Assembly (NCBI RefSeq): GCF_020740795.1 | Contig: NC_067296.1 | Span: 2,333,001 to 2,397,000 of the forward strand | Reading direction: 5' to 3' | From: Apus apus | Taxonomy: Eukaryota > Chordata > Aves > Apodiformes > Apodidae | DNA: 64,000 bases | Shown: positions 47,451-60,209 of the stretch, piece after piece | How the letters are laid out: each line of letters starts with the position of its first letter | Position numbering within the stretch: the stretch's first letter is position 1 | Program-made: the position numbers and the translations under genes | Notes under the pieces: generated by a model | Databases searched by the model: none | What the model was told of the DNA's origin: nothing | Seen by the model: only the letters and a program-made list of their open reading frames with translations

Positions 47451-50327
47451 AAACGAGACCTTGAAGTCAGAGTGCACAGCTGGAGATGAAGTCCCAGCTG
47501 CAGGGTCCAGCTTTTCCATCCAGCCTTTCTGTCCACGTAGAGAAGCCACCACACATTTTAGGTGGGGGCTGGAGAGCCAGGGCTGGGAGAGGGCAGGGGT
47601 GAAGCCTGGGGTCAAATATCTAAACGAGCAGGGATCAGGAAGGTCAGCCACAGCACCCAACATGTCACCAAACCCATCTGTGGGATCTGGAAAGATGAAA
47701 TGGTGTTACAAGTGTTCCCAGCCATTCCAGGAAGGGAATGCTGTGTCCTGGTCAAACCACAGAGGCAATTTGCCCTCAGCCCTTCTGGATCTCAAACAGG
47801 TTGATCTAGGTCTGGTTGATTATTAACACTGTGTGGATGAGCCCAGTTTCTCCATCAGGATTTGGGGGGTGCAGGGACAAGCCCAGTTTGATCCAAACTG
47901 AGCTTCTGTTGAGCCCCAGAGCTGCTCAGTGAGTCCTGCATTTCCAAGGCAGCTGCTCTGGGGCTGAGCACTGGAGTTCTGGTGTTAAAAATAAACTGCC
48001 AGGCACTGCCAGCAAGTCACTGACTTGATGAAGTCGTTAACCAGTGGATTGAAATGAGCTCCCTCTCCCAGCTCTGCCCTCCTGCCAGGAGCCTGGCCAT
48101 CCATCACTCCTGGCTCTGCACATCCATCTCCGTGCTCCTGCACCATTCCCTTGGGATGCAGGATTTGGGTAGGGTGAAGATGCTGTGGATGATGTAGGTG
48201 ACAAATTCAGTTGCCTGACTGCATCCAAAGCACACCTTGGGGAGGAGGTGGGCCCTTCGAGCACTCGGGAGGCTGAGAAATGAAGAGCCCTGGCTGGGGG
48301 CTGGGGGGGTTCAGGCTGGGGCACTGCAGCCCCTCAAGTTTCACTGCTTCTCACATGGCTTAACCCACAACGAGCTCATCCTGCCCTTCACTCCTGGCAT
48401 GGCTCCAGCAGCCCTCCCTCTCCATCTGCTAGCCCAGCACCAGCCACAAAGCCCAGCCCGGGGACAGAAGGGCTCCTGTGCTGGGCAGGGCACCGTGGGC
48501 TGATCAGAGAGTCAACAGCCCAGGGGACAAACCCCCAGCTGAGGTCCTAAAGCATGGACAGGACATTTGGGCACAGGTTCTGCCCCATAGCAGCTCCCAC
48601 AGAGCTGCTGCACCCATGGCATGGTCACCTTTGGCTGCGGTGGGAGCTGCTGGCCCAGGGTGGCAGCAGCGTGGGACAGGGGTGTCACAGGGTGCCACCC
48701 AGCTTGGCCATGGGATGCAGGGGACCCCAACTTCACCCCAGCACCCAGAGGACTCCAGGTTGCCAGTGAGCAGAGCTGGGCAGGGCTTTCCCATTGAAGT
48801 GCTGAAGCCCAGATTCACACGTGGCCCAGCTCTGCCCATCGGGGGCAGCCTGTTGGGGTGCAGAGCAAACCCCAAAAATCCCCCCCAAAAAAAGGACCCA
48901 GCCATTCGTGGCACCTGCTGTGCCCCAGGGACAGGGAGCACAGTCTGAATGCTGTGCTGAACCAGACAGCAGGAACACAGAGCACCCACTGCCACCTCCA
49001 CAGGGATGTGCAGAAGGAGGAGACCTTCCCCCTGCCTCAGCCACAACCTTTGGCTCAAGTTCAAGGCCACAGACCTGAGCCACTTCATGCCCAGCGTGTC
49101 TCTCTGCTCACAGAGCCCTAGAGGTGCAGCAAGGACCATCCCCAGCTCCTTGCTGGCCACCACAGGAGTGATGAGGACCCTGACAGGACGTGTCCAGGAG
49201 AAGCACAGCGCTCGCTGGCTCTTTATCCCCCCACACACATCACTTTCCCTGACCCAGAATTGGTTTTTGATGGATTGGTAAAACAAAAGTGCTCCAAACC
49301 TTCCAAGCAATAACATAAGCCATGGCACAGAGAAGGAGCTGATTTAGCACCTCCCAGCCTTGCTGAGAGATGGTTTGGTGAGGGAGAAATGTCTGCAGGT
49401 GAGTGATGAAAGCAGCGGGTGAGGGAAGATTTGTCAGGCTCTCCAAAAGCCAGCTCTGGAAGCTGTCCCGGCAGGAATATCAAAGCAAAACTCTCCCTCT
49501 CACCCCTCTGAGCAATCCTTCCTCCTGTTCTGCCTGCTGAGGAACTCAGACCCCAGCTCGGGCTGCTCCCTCTGCCCTGAGCTCTGTGACCACGGCTTGT
49601 CCCCATGTGCCCCACTGCTCCAGCATCCCACCCCATACCTGTGCCCCTGGAGATGACACAGGGAGAAGTTTTCCCTCTGGACATGCCAAGGAGAGTTTTG
49701 CAGCTGAGCCCAGTGCCCAGAGCCCCCGGGTGCAGGGGGATGCACCCACAGCCACCCAGCCCTGCCTGCCCAGGCAGACACACGGGAGGGAGCAGCCCCA
49801 CTCCCCAAAACCCCCCCAGCAAACCCCTGCACACACAGCCCCCTGCTCTCCCCTCCTTCTGCTCGTCCCAGTTAACTTTGTGCTCATGTCCCCTGGCTCC
49901 TGCCCAAGGGATATAGGTGGTACCAGGCGTGGTGCAAACAAAGTAAAGTTCTCCAGTGCTGCACTGGGAGGATTAGAGGAGATTTGTCAATATTTGCCCA
50001 GGATTGAGGTGAAACAGAACCAAGTGAGGCTACGAAATAACATCAGCTCTTGAAGAGCCCTTGACAGCCCAGGGTGGCTGCTATTGAAGCATCACCAGCT
50101 GTTACACTGAAAAGGCTCTTTTCCTCCCCTTTTTTTTTTTTCCCCCCTCCCCCTCCTTTGTATTTTAACTTTAGGGCAACGGGTTGTGACTGACACATTG
50201 TGCAGCCACAGAGCCACCCAGCAGCACCAGCAGCCTGTCAGGTGCTCAGCAGGGTGAGCTGATCCACACCCACGTCACACTAACCAAGGGAAAGGCAACA
50301 GCCAGAGCTGAGGATCACACCCCAAAT
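47451..50327. other. Unannotated GC-rich sequence
   Basis: Contains the longest open frame of the window outside CR1 (274 codons, minus, 48504-49328). It overlaps further open frames on both strands and matches no family I know. GC-rich DNA with few stop codons explains this. A T11C6 junction lies near 50130-50146. Confidence 0.45.
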
Positions 50328-50765
50328 CCTTCTGGCTGGAAAAGACCTTTTAAGATCATCGAGTTCAACCATTAACCCAGCTCCACCAACCATTAACCCA
50401 ACTCTACCAAGGCCAATGCTTAAACCATGTCCCTCAGCACCACATCTGCACATCTTTTAAACACCTCCAGGGATGGAGGCTCAGCTGCCTCCCTGGGCAG
50501 CCTGTGCCAGGGCTTAATTACCCTTTTGGTGAAGGAATTTTTTCTAAAGTCTAATCTAAACCTCCCCTGGCACAACTTGAGCCCATTTCCTCTTGTCCTA
50601 TCCCTAGGCTGCTGCAGGCTGAGATTGTGTACTCTGCCCTGCACCCCAGTAACAAGGTATGGGCCCCTCTCCTCCCCCAGCAGCTCCTGTCCCCCCAAAG
50701 CTCTGCAGCTTGATCCCCGGATCTGCCTCTCAGGCAGTGTGGAAAGAACCAGATGAGCCATGACA
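50328..50765 (-). mobile_element. CR1 LINE fragment, second subfamily
   Basis: CTTCTGGCTGGAAAAGACC, then a short tandem duplication of the CCACCAACCATTAACCCA unit (about 50370-50410), continuing to GGATCTGCCTCTCAGGCAG. Confidence 0.9.
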
Positions 50766-51195
50766 GCAGCAAGTGAGAAGAGCCACAGATTTAAAATTTA
50801 AAATTTTCCTTTACCCAACATTTGCCCTGAGCAGAGGAAAGCTCATGGGAAACATCTGCCACAGCTGCTCAGCCCAACTTGGAGCTGCTCCCGCTGCCCT
50901 GAGCAAGGGCCAAGAGCTGGCAGTGAGCAAGGGTCACCAAGGCACTGGCAGCAGAGCTGCTCCTGCCCTGGTCCAGCTGCCACCACCCCTCACTCCCCCA
51001 GGAGCAAAGCCAGACCCTCTGGAACACACGGGCTGGTGGAGCTGCTGGAAGGCAGGAGGATGGGAAGTGCTGGGAAGGCACCAAGGCTTCTGCAGGGCCT
51101 GGGGACCACGGTGCCCACCTCAGGTGCATGCAGAGCTGCTCCCTGGTGAAGCCATCAGACAAATGTCAGTGCAGATGCCTATAAAATAAAAGAAG

Positions 51196-51882
51196 TGGGG
51201 CACGTTCTTGGGGGTCCTGGTGGACAGGAGGATGACCATGAGCCAGCAATGTGCCCTTGTGGCCAAGAAGGCCAATGGCATCCTGGGGTGCATTAGAAAG
51301 GGGGTGGTTAGTAGGTCAAGGGAGGTTCTCCTCCCCCTCTATTCTGCCTTGGTGAGGCCACATCTGGAGTATTGTGTCCAGTTCTGGGCCCCTCAGTTCC
51401 AGCAGGACAGGGAACTGCTGGAAAGAGTCCAGGGCAGAGCCACAAAGATGATGAAGGGAGTGGAACATCTCCCTGATGAGGAAAGGCTGAGGGAGCTGGG
51501 GCTCTTGAGCTTGGAGAAAAGGAGACTGAGGGGAGACCTCATCAATGTTTACAAATATGTAAGGGGTGAGTGTCAGGGAGATGGAGTTAGGCTCTTCTCA
51601 GTGTTGACCAGTGATAGGACAAGGGGTAATGGGATCAAATTGGAGCACAGGAGGTTCAAGGTGAATATTCAAAAAAAATTTTTTCCTGTGAGAGTGACAG
51701 AGCACTGGGACAGGCTGCCCAGAGAGGCTGTGGAGTCTCCTTCTCTGGAGACATTCAAAACCCACCTGGATGCCTTCCTGTGTGATGTGCTCTGGGTGAC
51801 CCTGCTCTGGCAGGGGGGTGGGACTGGGTGATCTTTTGAGGTCCCTTCCAACCCCTGGGATTCTATGATTCTATGATTCTTC
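51196..51882 (+). mobile_element. CR1 LINE, best preserved copy, with reverse-transcriptase C-terminal coding
   Basis: Contains a 207-codon uninterrupted frame (51208-51831). It carries the CR1 ORF2 C-terminal signatures [31 protein letters not shown] and LINVYKYV, then [17 protein letters not shown]. It ends in the canonical repeated tail ATTCTATGATTCTATGATTC. Even so it is 5'-truncated and lacks the endonuclease and catalytic YADD region, so it cannot be autonomous. Belongs to the third subfamily (AGGTCCCTTCCAACCCCT). Confidence 0.95.
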
Positions 51883-52807
51883 CTAAGGAGCTGCCAGGTG
51901 ACCAGCAGCCTCCTGCTGTGCCTCCCTCTGAGCAGGAGGAGGCTGAACCACTTCAGGTCCTTCCTCAACCCCTTCAGGTCTCTTATCCCTATGAACAAAT
52001 GACAGCAGCAGAGGAAACGGCCTCAGGTTGTGCCAGGGGAGGTTTAGATGAGATGTTAGAAGAAATGTCTTCCCAGCCCTGCGGGATGTGGAACTTCCCA
52101 GAAGCCCCCAATAATGTGGTGGCCCTAGAGACCTGGGGGGCACCTGCCCCCCCAGCAGCTCCATCCCCAAGGCCAGGAGCCCTGGGGAGCCCATCACTGC
52201 CCTCACTCAGCACCCACCAGCTGGTCCCTGCCAGCCCTTCTGCACAACACGCCCACGCTTCACCCCCAACAGTTTTGCAAACAATTAGCTGAAAATAAAT
52301 AAGTAAATTGATGCAAAAGTCAGATTTAATTATCACACCACACCCAGCATGAATTAGGAAGCAGTGACAGATGGCTCCCCCCCCCTTTCCCATGTCACAC
52401 ATCCTCTCACAAGCACCTCCTCGGTCTGTGGGACACAAGTTGGGATTTGCTGCTGGGAACGTGTCCCAGGGCAGGGCCTGGGAAACATCTCCAGGAGGCT
52501 CCTGCTCTCCTTGCATCTGGGATTCCCGGCAGGAAACCCAGCCTGCAGGCACCAGCAGCTGGGGCTGGGAGGTTTCTGGTTCCTTCCCGTGCCCAAAATG
52601 CCAGCAGGTCCCTGTGAAAGTCACTGCAAGTGTTGCTTGGTGGGCACTGCTGCAGTGGGGGGGGCAGTGACACTGTCTCTCTAGACCTGATGCCAAAGCA
52701 GGTTACTTAATAACAAATTACTTAATAATGAAGATAGGGAATGTTTTATATATGATGAAACTGGCATCCTTGTTCTGATCTTTTTTTTTTTTTGGAAAAA
52801 CAAAGCA
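51883..52807. other. Unannotated sequence
   Basis: A 235-codon minus frame at 51989-52696 is not recognised. AT-rich pocket at 52265-52345; T12 run at about 52781-52793. Confidence 0.45.
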
Positions 52808-53128
52808 AGGGCCCTACAGGAAAGCTGGGGAGGGGCTTCTCATCAGAGCAGACAGTGACAGGACAAGGGGTGATGGTTTTAAACTGAGAGAGGGCAGATT
52901 TGGGTCAGATATTAGGAAGAAACTCTTCACTCTAAGGGTGGTGAGGAACTGGGATGGGTTGTCCTGGGAGGTTGTTGATGCCCCATCCCTGGAGGTGTTG
53001 AAGGGCAGGTTGGATGGGACTTGGAGCAACCTGGGCTGGTGGGAGGTGTCCCTGCTGAGAGCAGGGAGGTTGGAACTGGATGATCTTTAAGGTCCCTTCC
53101 AACCTTCATGATGCTATGATTCCCAGAA
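52808..53128 (+). mobile_element. CR1 LINE 3' fragment
   Basis: GGAAAGCTGGGGAGGGGCTT to CATGATGCTATGATTCCC, with the GAGAGCAGGGAGGTTGGAAC variant. Confidence 0.92.
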
Positions 53129-53427
53129 GGTAAACAAGACCAATGTCAGCAAGTGCAGAGCAGGAGCCTAGCCAGGCTCTCCTGGGCCTGGGGACAGGGC
53201 TGTGCCTACAGCAGCCTTGGGAGCAGGCTGCAGGGTGAAATGAAAGCAGTAAGGGCAGAGGAGCAGATCCCCGTTGCTGCAGGAGGAGCAGCGTCTGCGG
53301 TGTCTGGAGCAGCACTGCTCTCTAGCTGCAGGCACCTCTCAGCTCCTCTGCTCAAGTGCTGCAGCTGCCTCTGACACTTTCCCTGCCTCTTGTGTTCATA
53401 GAGACCATTGTGTGCTGCTGCTTCATG

Positions 53428-53675
53428 ATTCACAGAATCGTTTGGGTTGGAAGGGACCTTGAAGATCATCCAGTTCCAACCCCCTGCACGGGCAGGGACA
53501 CCTCCCACCAGCCCAGGCTGCTCCAAGCCCCATCCAACCTGCCCTTCAACACTGCCAGGGATGGGGCAGCCACAGCTTCCCTGGGCAACCTGGGCCAGGG
53601 TCTCACCACCCTCACAGTGAGGAATTTCTTCCTCATGTCTCACCTAATTCTAACTTCTTCCAGCTTAAAACAGAA
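53428..53675 (-). mobile_element. CR1 LINE 3' fragment
   Basis: ATTCACAGAATCGTTTGGGT to CACCTAATTCTAACTTCTTCC. Opposite in orientation to the copy 300 bases to its left. Confidence 0.92.
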
Positions 53676-55530
53676 CAAGGCAAAGCAAGGACTCCAAAGC
53701 ATCAGTGACCCCTGGGAAGGGGCTGCTTCTCTGTCCAGGGCAGGAGGACAGAGCCCAGCACCCAGGAGCTGCAGCCAGCCCTGCTCAGGGATGCTGCTGG
53801 GAGTGCTGCCAAAAAGCTACCAGCCCAGTAGAAGAAGGCATTTGTGCTCCCCAAACCCAATGTTGCTGTCACTGGACAAGAACCTCTGTCACCTCCAGAG
53901 GTGGCCAGAGCAGGAAAATGCACATTGCCTTGTCAGCACACCAGAGACTGGGATCACTGGTGCTGCAGAGGACAAATCCTGGCAGGGCTAGGGACAGTCA
54001 GTGAGCTCTGGGTGCAGAGCTACTCCAAAATGAGCACTTAACTTCCCTGCAGGATCTGGTGCCTCCCTGTGCTCATGTTACTGCTCATCAGCTGAGCCAC
54101 AAGAACGTGCCACACACCCACCCAGGCACATGGGGGTCTCCCTGGTTATTTTAATGATTTCCAGTCTCCAAGTCCTCTTACACCCAGATGCTGCTTTGTA
54201 GGGTCTTTTGTGCAAAAGCATGTTCCTTCCTGTGCTCTGCACCACACGGACTTGGTGTAACCCCCCTGCACTTGGCCACAGATTTTCCCCTGCCTGGTTC
54301 ACAAGCGGTGGAGCTACTCCCAGTGCTCCTCACCTCCCCAGAAGGCACAGGCATGCTGAGGGGATGGGCAGTGTTGTGGGCCTGCTGGAAGGATGGTCGT
54401 GCTTCTGTGGAGGAGACAGGTGCACAAACCCAGGGAGATGCCTGCAGCCTCACAGAGCCAGAGACAACGTTCCTCCCTGCCCTGCTGAGAGCTTGAAAAG
54501 CCACACGAGGACTTCTCTCACCTCCTGACTGCTCTGCCTTGCTCGCAGGGGACAGGGCCAGGAGCAAAGCCCACAAGCTTGGATTTTGAAAGGCAGGCAA
54601 AACGCTCAGCATCACCCAGGATCTGACCCACGCTGAGCTGGGTTACCCTGATCCCAGGGCTGCTTGCCCTAAGCTGCCCACCCTGGCAAGGTGAGGCAGG
54701 GAGGCAGGAACCAGCCCCTGCTCCCCCCTGCATGGGGGCACAGGGAGGTGCTGGGCCAGCAGGAGCTGCCTGCCCTGGCAAGGAGCTGCCCTCCTGCCTG
54801 CTGAGGGACACGGCACCAGGGCTGAGGCGCTTTGAAAAGGCCAGAGGGGCTGCAGCCCCTGCATCCATCTCCTTCCACCACCACCCCCCCCCCCCCCCAC
54901 TGGATCAGCTCTGGTTTAGTATCTGCAGAGATGGAAATCCATCACAGCATTGCCCTCTGCTGGTAATCCCTCCCGGACAGGTTTTTCTCTCACCACATCT
55001 TCCCAAGATATCCTGGGGACCAACTCCACCGCCTCTGGCTGCTCACCTGGGCACCCACAGCATCCCCAGGGCCACAGGGCTCAGCCTGAGGGGCTGGGTG
55101 AAGAAGACCTTCCTCCAGGTCTTGGCTCCGACAGGTGCCGTGTGTCCAGGGAAGCAGCCCAGCAGCTGGAAAAGTGGATGGGAAGCTTTTCAGGAGCTGG
55201 ACTTCACCTTGGGGAAAACAGAGAGATGAAAATGAAAGTGGAGGAGGGGAAAAAAAATGGTTTTCATGAACAGTCGGTATCCAGTGACCCTGCTGCAGCC
55301 TTGCAACGCTGGGGGGTCGGTGTCTGCCCTGGAATCGCACAGAAGAGCCGGGCAGGGGGGGCAGGAGGCTGAGCAGCAATCGCTGGGTTGGCACATCGGC
55401 CCCGAGATGCAGCTTTGCCTCCCAGTGTTCCAGCAGGAGGCTGCAGGGACAGGCTGCTCACCAGGAGCAGCTTCCCGGTGCTGCTGGAGCAGGGGCTGCA
55501 GCAGGTTGAGTCCCACAGGGCAAAGGGACT

Positions 55531-55588
55531 TGTGTGTGTGATCACACGTGTGTGTGTGTGTGATCACACGTGTGTGTGTGTGCGTGCA
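55531..55588 (+). repeat. (TG)n microsatellite interrupted by two ATCACACG units
   Basis: TGTGTGTG tracts twice interrupted by ATCACACG, so that CACGTG (an E-box palindrome) and TGATCA each occur twice. Alternating purine-pyrimidine sequence of this length can adopt Z-DNA. Confidence 0.9.
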
Positions 55589-58214
55589 AGGGCAGTGGAG
55601 AGGGCAGGACAGTGCAAAGCAGGAGGACAAGATTTTTGGTTGTGCCTCTGCACTTGATAGCCCAGCCTGAAGCCCCTGGTGCCTGGGACATTTGGGATCC
55701 TCAAGCCAGGGTGCTGCCTACCCAGGAGCCCAGAGAACCCTGAAAGCCCCAGTTCCACCTAACCCCAAAGCCACCTTCTCCCCTCTGGCAAGAAGGAGAT
55801 GGGAACAGTGAAGGTGGCTGATTTTAGAGACTGAGCTGTGGATGAGGAAGGTCTCTCCAAGCCATTTAGCCCAGCAGGTTGAGTCCCTCCAGCCTGCTGA
55901 CCACCCTTCAGATCCCTTGGCAAGACCTCCTCGTGTGGCATGCGTGGAGCTGGTCATGGAGGAGGATGGGGAACTTCACCCTGTTAGCACAGAGGGGAAC
56001 GAGGAGCAGGAGGGCAGGCAAGCAAATGGCAAAGAGCAGGAGGAACCCAGGAACAGCAAAAGGGTGACATGGCCACAGACCCAGCTGGATCCAGCCAAGC
56101 CTTCTTCACACCCACAGGACAGCCAGCAAGGGGTGCTCTTGACCACAGCTCTGAGATGACACGTAGGAGAAGGTCACTGGGTTCCCATAGCACAGACAAG
56201 AGAAAACTTCGGATAGTGCCCCAAAACATGCCCTCCAGTTCCTGCCAGCTGACCAGCTCAGGAGACACCCAGCAGAGCTGAAATGCCTGGAGCCACGGGA
56301 GGGAGGGAGGCAGGCATGGGGACAGGGATGGGCTGTGGAGAGCCACAAGATCTGGAAAGCATCACTCTGATTTAATGGACCTTGATGATTCAAGATGAAG
56401 TCAGGAGAGCTCTTTTACTTGACACGGGGCTGGGCATGAGCTGAACGCAAGCAGGACTGAGAGGGGGAAGAGCTTTCCAGATGAGCAGAGTGCAATTTTG
56501 CCTTAAGAACCAAAATAATGATAAAAAAGAACTAGCAGGGGAGAAAGGCAGTGCTGAGCACAGCATACAAAAATCAAATCCCAGATCCTCTCAGCAGAGC
56601 TGGAATAAAAGGGTTCAACCTCTTCTCTCGATGAGTGGAATCACACCTCTTGAGTGAGGAGAAACTCATTCTTACAGGCAGCCTCATTCCTAATTCCATT
56701 CATGGGCTGCATTCAGAGGCTTCAATGAGCTGATCAGTTTTAATGAAGGGCTTGAGATGTAAATACAGGTCTGCAAAGGGATTAGAGAGGGTTGCAACTG
56801 GTGGTGGCATCTCTGGAGATGGAGCCAGGTTGCCATGGTAACCCACCAGGCTGCCACGGGCTGGGGGTACCTGCAGAGGTGTGGAGCAACAGGTGGTGCT
56901 CCCCAGGGCACCAGCATCCCCAGAGGAATGGGCTGCCTGGGGACAGAGCCCAGGGGCAGGCAGTGCCACAGCCCGCTCTGCTGTTTGGGATGCCCCACAC
57001 TGTTCAACACCCACCTGGCACCAGTGATGGGCAGGATGATGGAGGTGGCCTCAGGACCCTGGAGGTGATGTGCCATAGGGGTTGTGCCTGGGAAGGGAGG
57101 AGCTGCAGCATCTGCTGGCTTTCTGTGGTGAGGGCCAACAGAGGATGCAGGTAGGGTAAGTTCAAGCTCAAGAAGAAGAAGGAGGAAGAAGCACAAGCAG
57201 TGCAGCCCAGGCTGTGGCCTCCAGGGCCAGGCTGGCCAGGGGATAGCGGGTCTTCAGTGCCAAAACACAAGGTCACCCCAACCTCCCCAGCAGCAAGGGA
57301 GGCAGAGGCTGGCAGCTCCAGCAGAGGCACAGCCCAGGGCATGTCCTGTGCCACCCCCAGGAGCCCAGCCTGGTGCACTCCCCTGTCCTGCAAGGAAACC
57401 CAGCAGAGACACCAGGGCTGGAAGGGGGAAACCAGGGGCAGAAGCAGCTGGAGAGTAACTGACATCAGATGATGGGGGGTAAAGTCAGAGCCAGGAACTG
57501 AGAGGTGCTGCCGTGAGAGCAGGAAGCAGGGTTTGTTCAGCAGTGAAGTCAGGCCACCAGAGCAGGACGAGGTCCCAAGGGGGGATGTGGGAGCCCTAAG
57601 GACACAGGTAGGATACGAGAAGAGGGGCAGTGACAGAGGTGGGACAGCAGCCAGCACTTCAGATGGGGAAAGGAAATCCCCAGGGCAGGCATGGCAGCTG
57701 ATTTATGCCACTGAGAGCCACAAGCTTTCACTCCTACATGAAATGTCACGGCCTGCACATGTGCAGCAGCTCCTGGCAGAAAAGAATTCTTGCTCCCTCT
57801 CATCACCGCTCCAACAAACACAGCTGAGATGGCACCTCAGCCCCTTTGAAAAAGGGCCCCTGTCTCCCACCACTTCCATACTCACCTTCTTGAGCTGAGG
57901 ACACAGGTTCTCTGTGCTTGGGGGGAGCAGCCACATCTCCATCCATCCATTCACCCCATAAGCAACCCTGCCAAGGAGCTGCTACCCCACAGGCAGTTTG
58001 GGCTCAGCCTTGCCCACCCGTGGAAGTGAACCACGGCCACGTGCAGACACTGGCCTGCTGACCTCCCCTGGCAGCTGGGAGCAGAGCCAGGCTTGGGCAC
58101 AACCCCAGGAACCAGCCCCCAAACTGCCCCTCCCCAGAGCTGCAAGCCCCTTTCTGCTGCTGCAGCTGGTGCTGAAGGCACATCTGACCCCAGCAGTAAG
58201 GACAGTGGCTGTGC

Positions 58215-58258
58215 ACAGCAGGGGACTTCCCCAGACACAGCAGGGGACTTCCCCAGAC
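58215..58258 (+). repeat. Perfect 22-base tandem duplication carrying kappa-B-like sites
   Basis: Two identical copies (58215-58236 and 58237-58258) of a 22-base unit, each containing GGGGACTTCCCC. This fits the NF-kappaB consensus GGGRNYYYCC. The spacing equals about two helical turns. Confidence 0.85.
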
Positions 58259-60209
58259 ACAGCTCTGCCCGTGCTTCATCCATGCTGGATGTGTAACACT
58301 GGAACTGTGGAGAAGACAAACAGCTCTTCCTTCTCTCAGTGCTGGAGCTGCTCCCACTGACAACAACTGGGCCACTCAGGCACAGGCAGGAAGAGCAGAC
58401 CTGTGAGGGCAGAAGAGTTGTGTGTGTGTGGCACCACAGCCTTTAGCACACAGGAGGGGTGAGGGACAGGCAGCCAGCACAAGGCTCTCCTTCCTGGGCA
58501 GCAAAGACAAGGGTGTGACAACTTCTTCCTGGCTAAGTCACTTGTCCTCAAACGCTTCAAGGACTAAACAGGAAGTGATCCATTTTAGTGAGGATATTGC
58601 CCCCCACTGCACCCCGAGATGGTTCCTGGTGTGCTCTGGCCCCAGCTGGCCCTGCATGATGCCATGGTTGGCTCCTCCTGCCTCCACCAGCTTTTCCAAA
58701 TGCTCTTTGTATGTTCCTCCTGTTCTGAAGGTGCCAAAGCAGGTACCTGGTGTGAGCAAAATCCCAAGCCTCTGAGCAGCCACCAGGCAGTGACACCTTT
58801 CCCTGCCTCCCCCAGCCCAGACATGCAGCAGGAACACAAAATGCTTCCTTGCCACTCCTGGCCAAGGTGTGGTGCTCCCCTAAGGTCAAAGTCCAAATCC
58901 CATGTCCTGGTTTCTCCACCTGCAGAGCAGAGATAACAGCCAGCCCTCTGCAAAAGCCTGGAAGCAGCAAGGAGGTCCCATCAGCCCAGACTTCAGTTTT
59001 GCCCTGCTTTAAACCTACCAGTCTCACATGTACATACAACACTGACACCTTCCTTTTCACCTTCCCTACAGGAAAAACCAAGGATTAACCACAAACTGAA
59101 AATACCTGGACCTCTGTTTGCTGCTTGCCTCCTCTAACAGGTAACAACCCTGAAAACACTGATGTGGCTCCAAATGAAGTTGCTCAATGAGGACAAGATG
59201 ATTAAGAAGAGTTTCCTGGCAGGAACTGGAATGCTCTTCCTAGGAGGAGGGAATGTTGGGCAGTGGGAGCACAGCCACCAAGAGCCTGCTGGCAGCTGCT
59301 GCCTGCATCTTGGTGCTCCTGTCAGGTGAGAATGAGTCTGAGGAAGGCAGAAAACAGCCTTTTGCTCTAAGCACTTCAGCTGTTTGCTGATACCATGTGA
59401 CACTCAAAGCAGGAAGGTGTTCAGTCCTCAGACATACTAATGAATTGCAGTGTTAACCATGCAGTAACCATCCCATCACTCAAATAATTTTTTAAAAGTC
59501 ATAAAAAATAAGGTTGCCCCAGCTGCCTGGCTAAAATTAAACAGGACTCATGACACACACTCACTATTGAATTTTCTTCTTGCTGTGCAGACAAGGTTCT
59601 TCCTTCAGTTACAGCAATTGGCTACATCAACAGGAAAGAAAACAGAGCCCAGGAAACAGCTGGGCTGCCAGGTGGTGCCTCTGTCACTCAGTTCCTCATC
59701 TTCTACATCAGTAACCCTAAAAGCATTAACAGTGCTGATGGGATTTCTTTTTCCCTCTCCCAGCTACACCTGAACACTCCTGTTAAGGCACCTCACTCAC
59801 TTGAGATGCTCACCCATACCTCCTATCTGCCTTCAAACACATTTGTTAGCACAGAGCACAACAGGCAGCATTCCTAGGACTTAAAATTAAAAAAAGAAAG
59901 TCAAGGCTCTCAGATCTATCCCTAAACCTGTAGCTTCTACCATTAACTCAGCTTTGAGCTCTCCTCAGTGTGGGGATTTTGTCATGGTGGTCCAGAATAT
60001 TATTACAATAAGAAAACAGCTACATCTGTTTTTTTACAGGCAATTTTGCTCAGCTGAGACTGTAATTTTACACAACCAAGCTACAATCAAACAACCAAAG
60101 CTCAACTTGCTTTGAAGAGTAGGTCACTCATGTAGCAAGAGGCCAAACTGCACATAAATTAGTCAGATTCCTCAGACACCACAAAGAACTGACAACAGTA
60201 GCCAGAGAT

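Larger units (their letters stand above)
53676..60209. other. Intergenic sequence downstream of CHMP4B
   Basis: 6.5 kb without CR1. Locally GC-rich (54600-55700), with many overlapping open frames under 220 codons on both strands, none recognised and none with convincing splice partners. Holds a C17 run at about 54883-54899 and the repeats listed separately. Confidence 0.45.

Noticed and set aside
51989..52696. 235-codon minus-strand frame
   Set aside because: Low-complexity Gly/Ala/Pro-rich translation in GC-rich DNA with competing frames on the other strand.
54883..54899. C17 homopolymer as a G-quadruplex or structural element
   Set aside because: Most simply a slippage-prone homopolymer, and possibly a length error in assembly; no further motif support.
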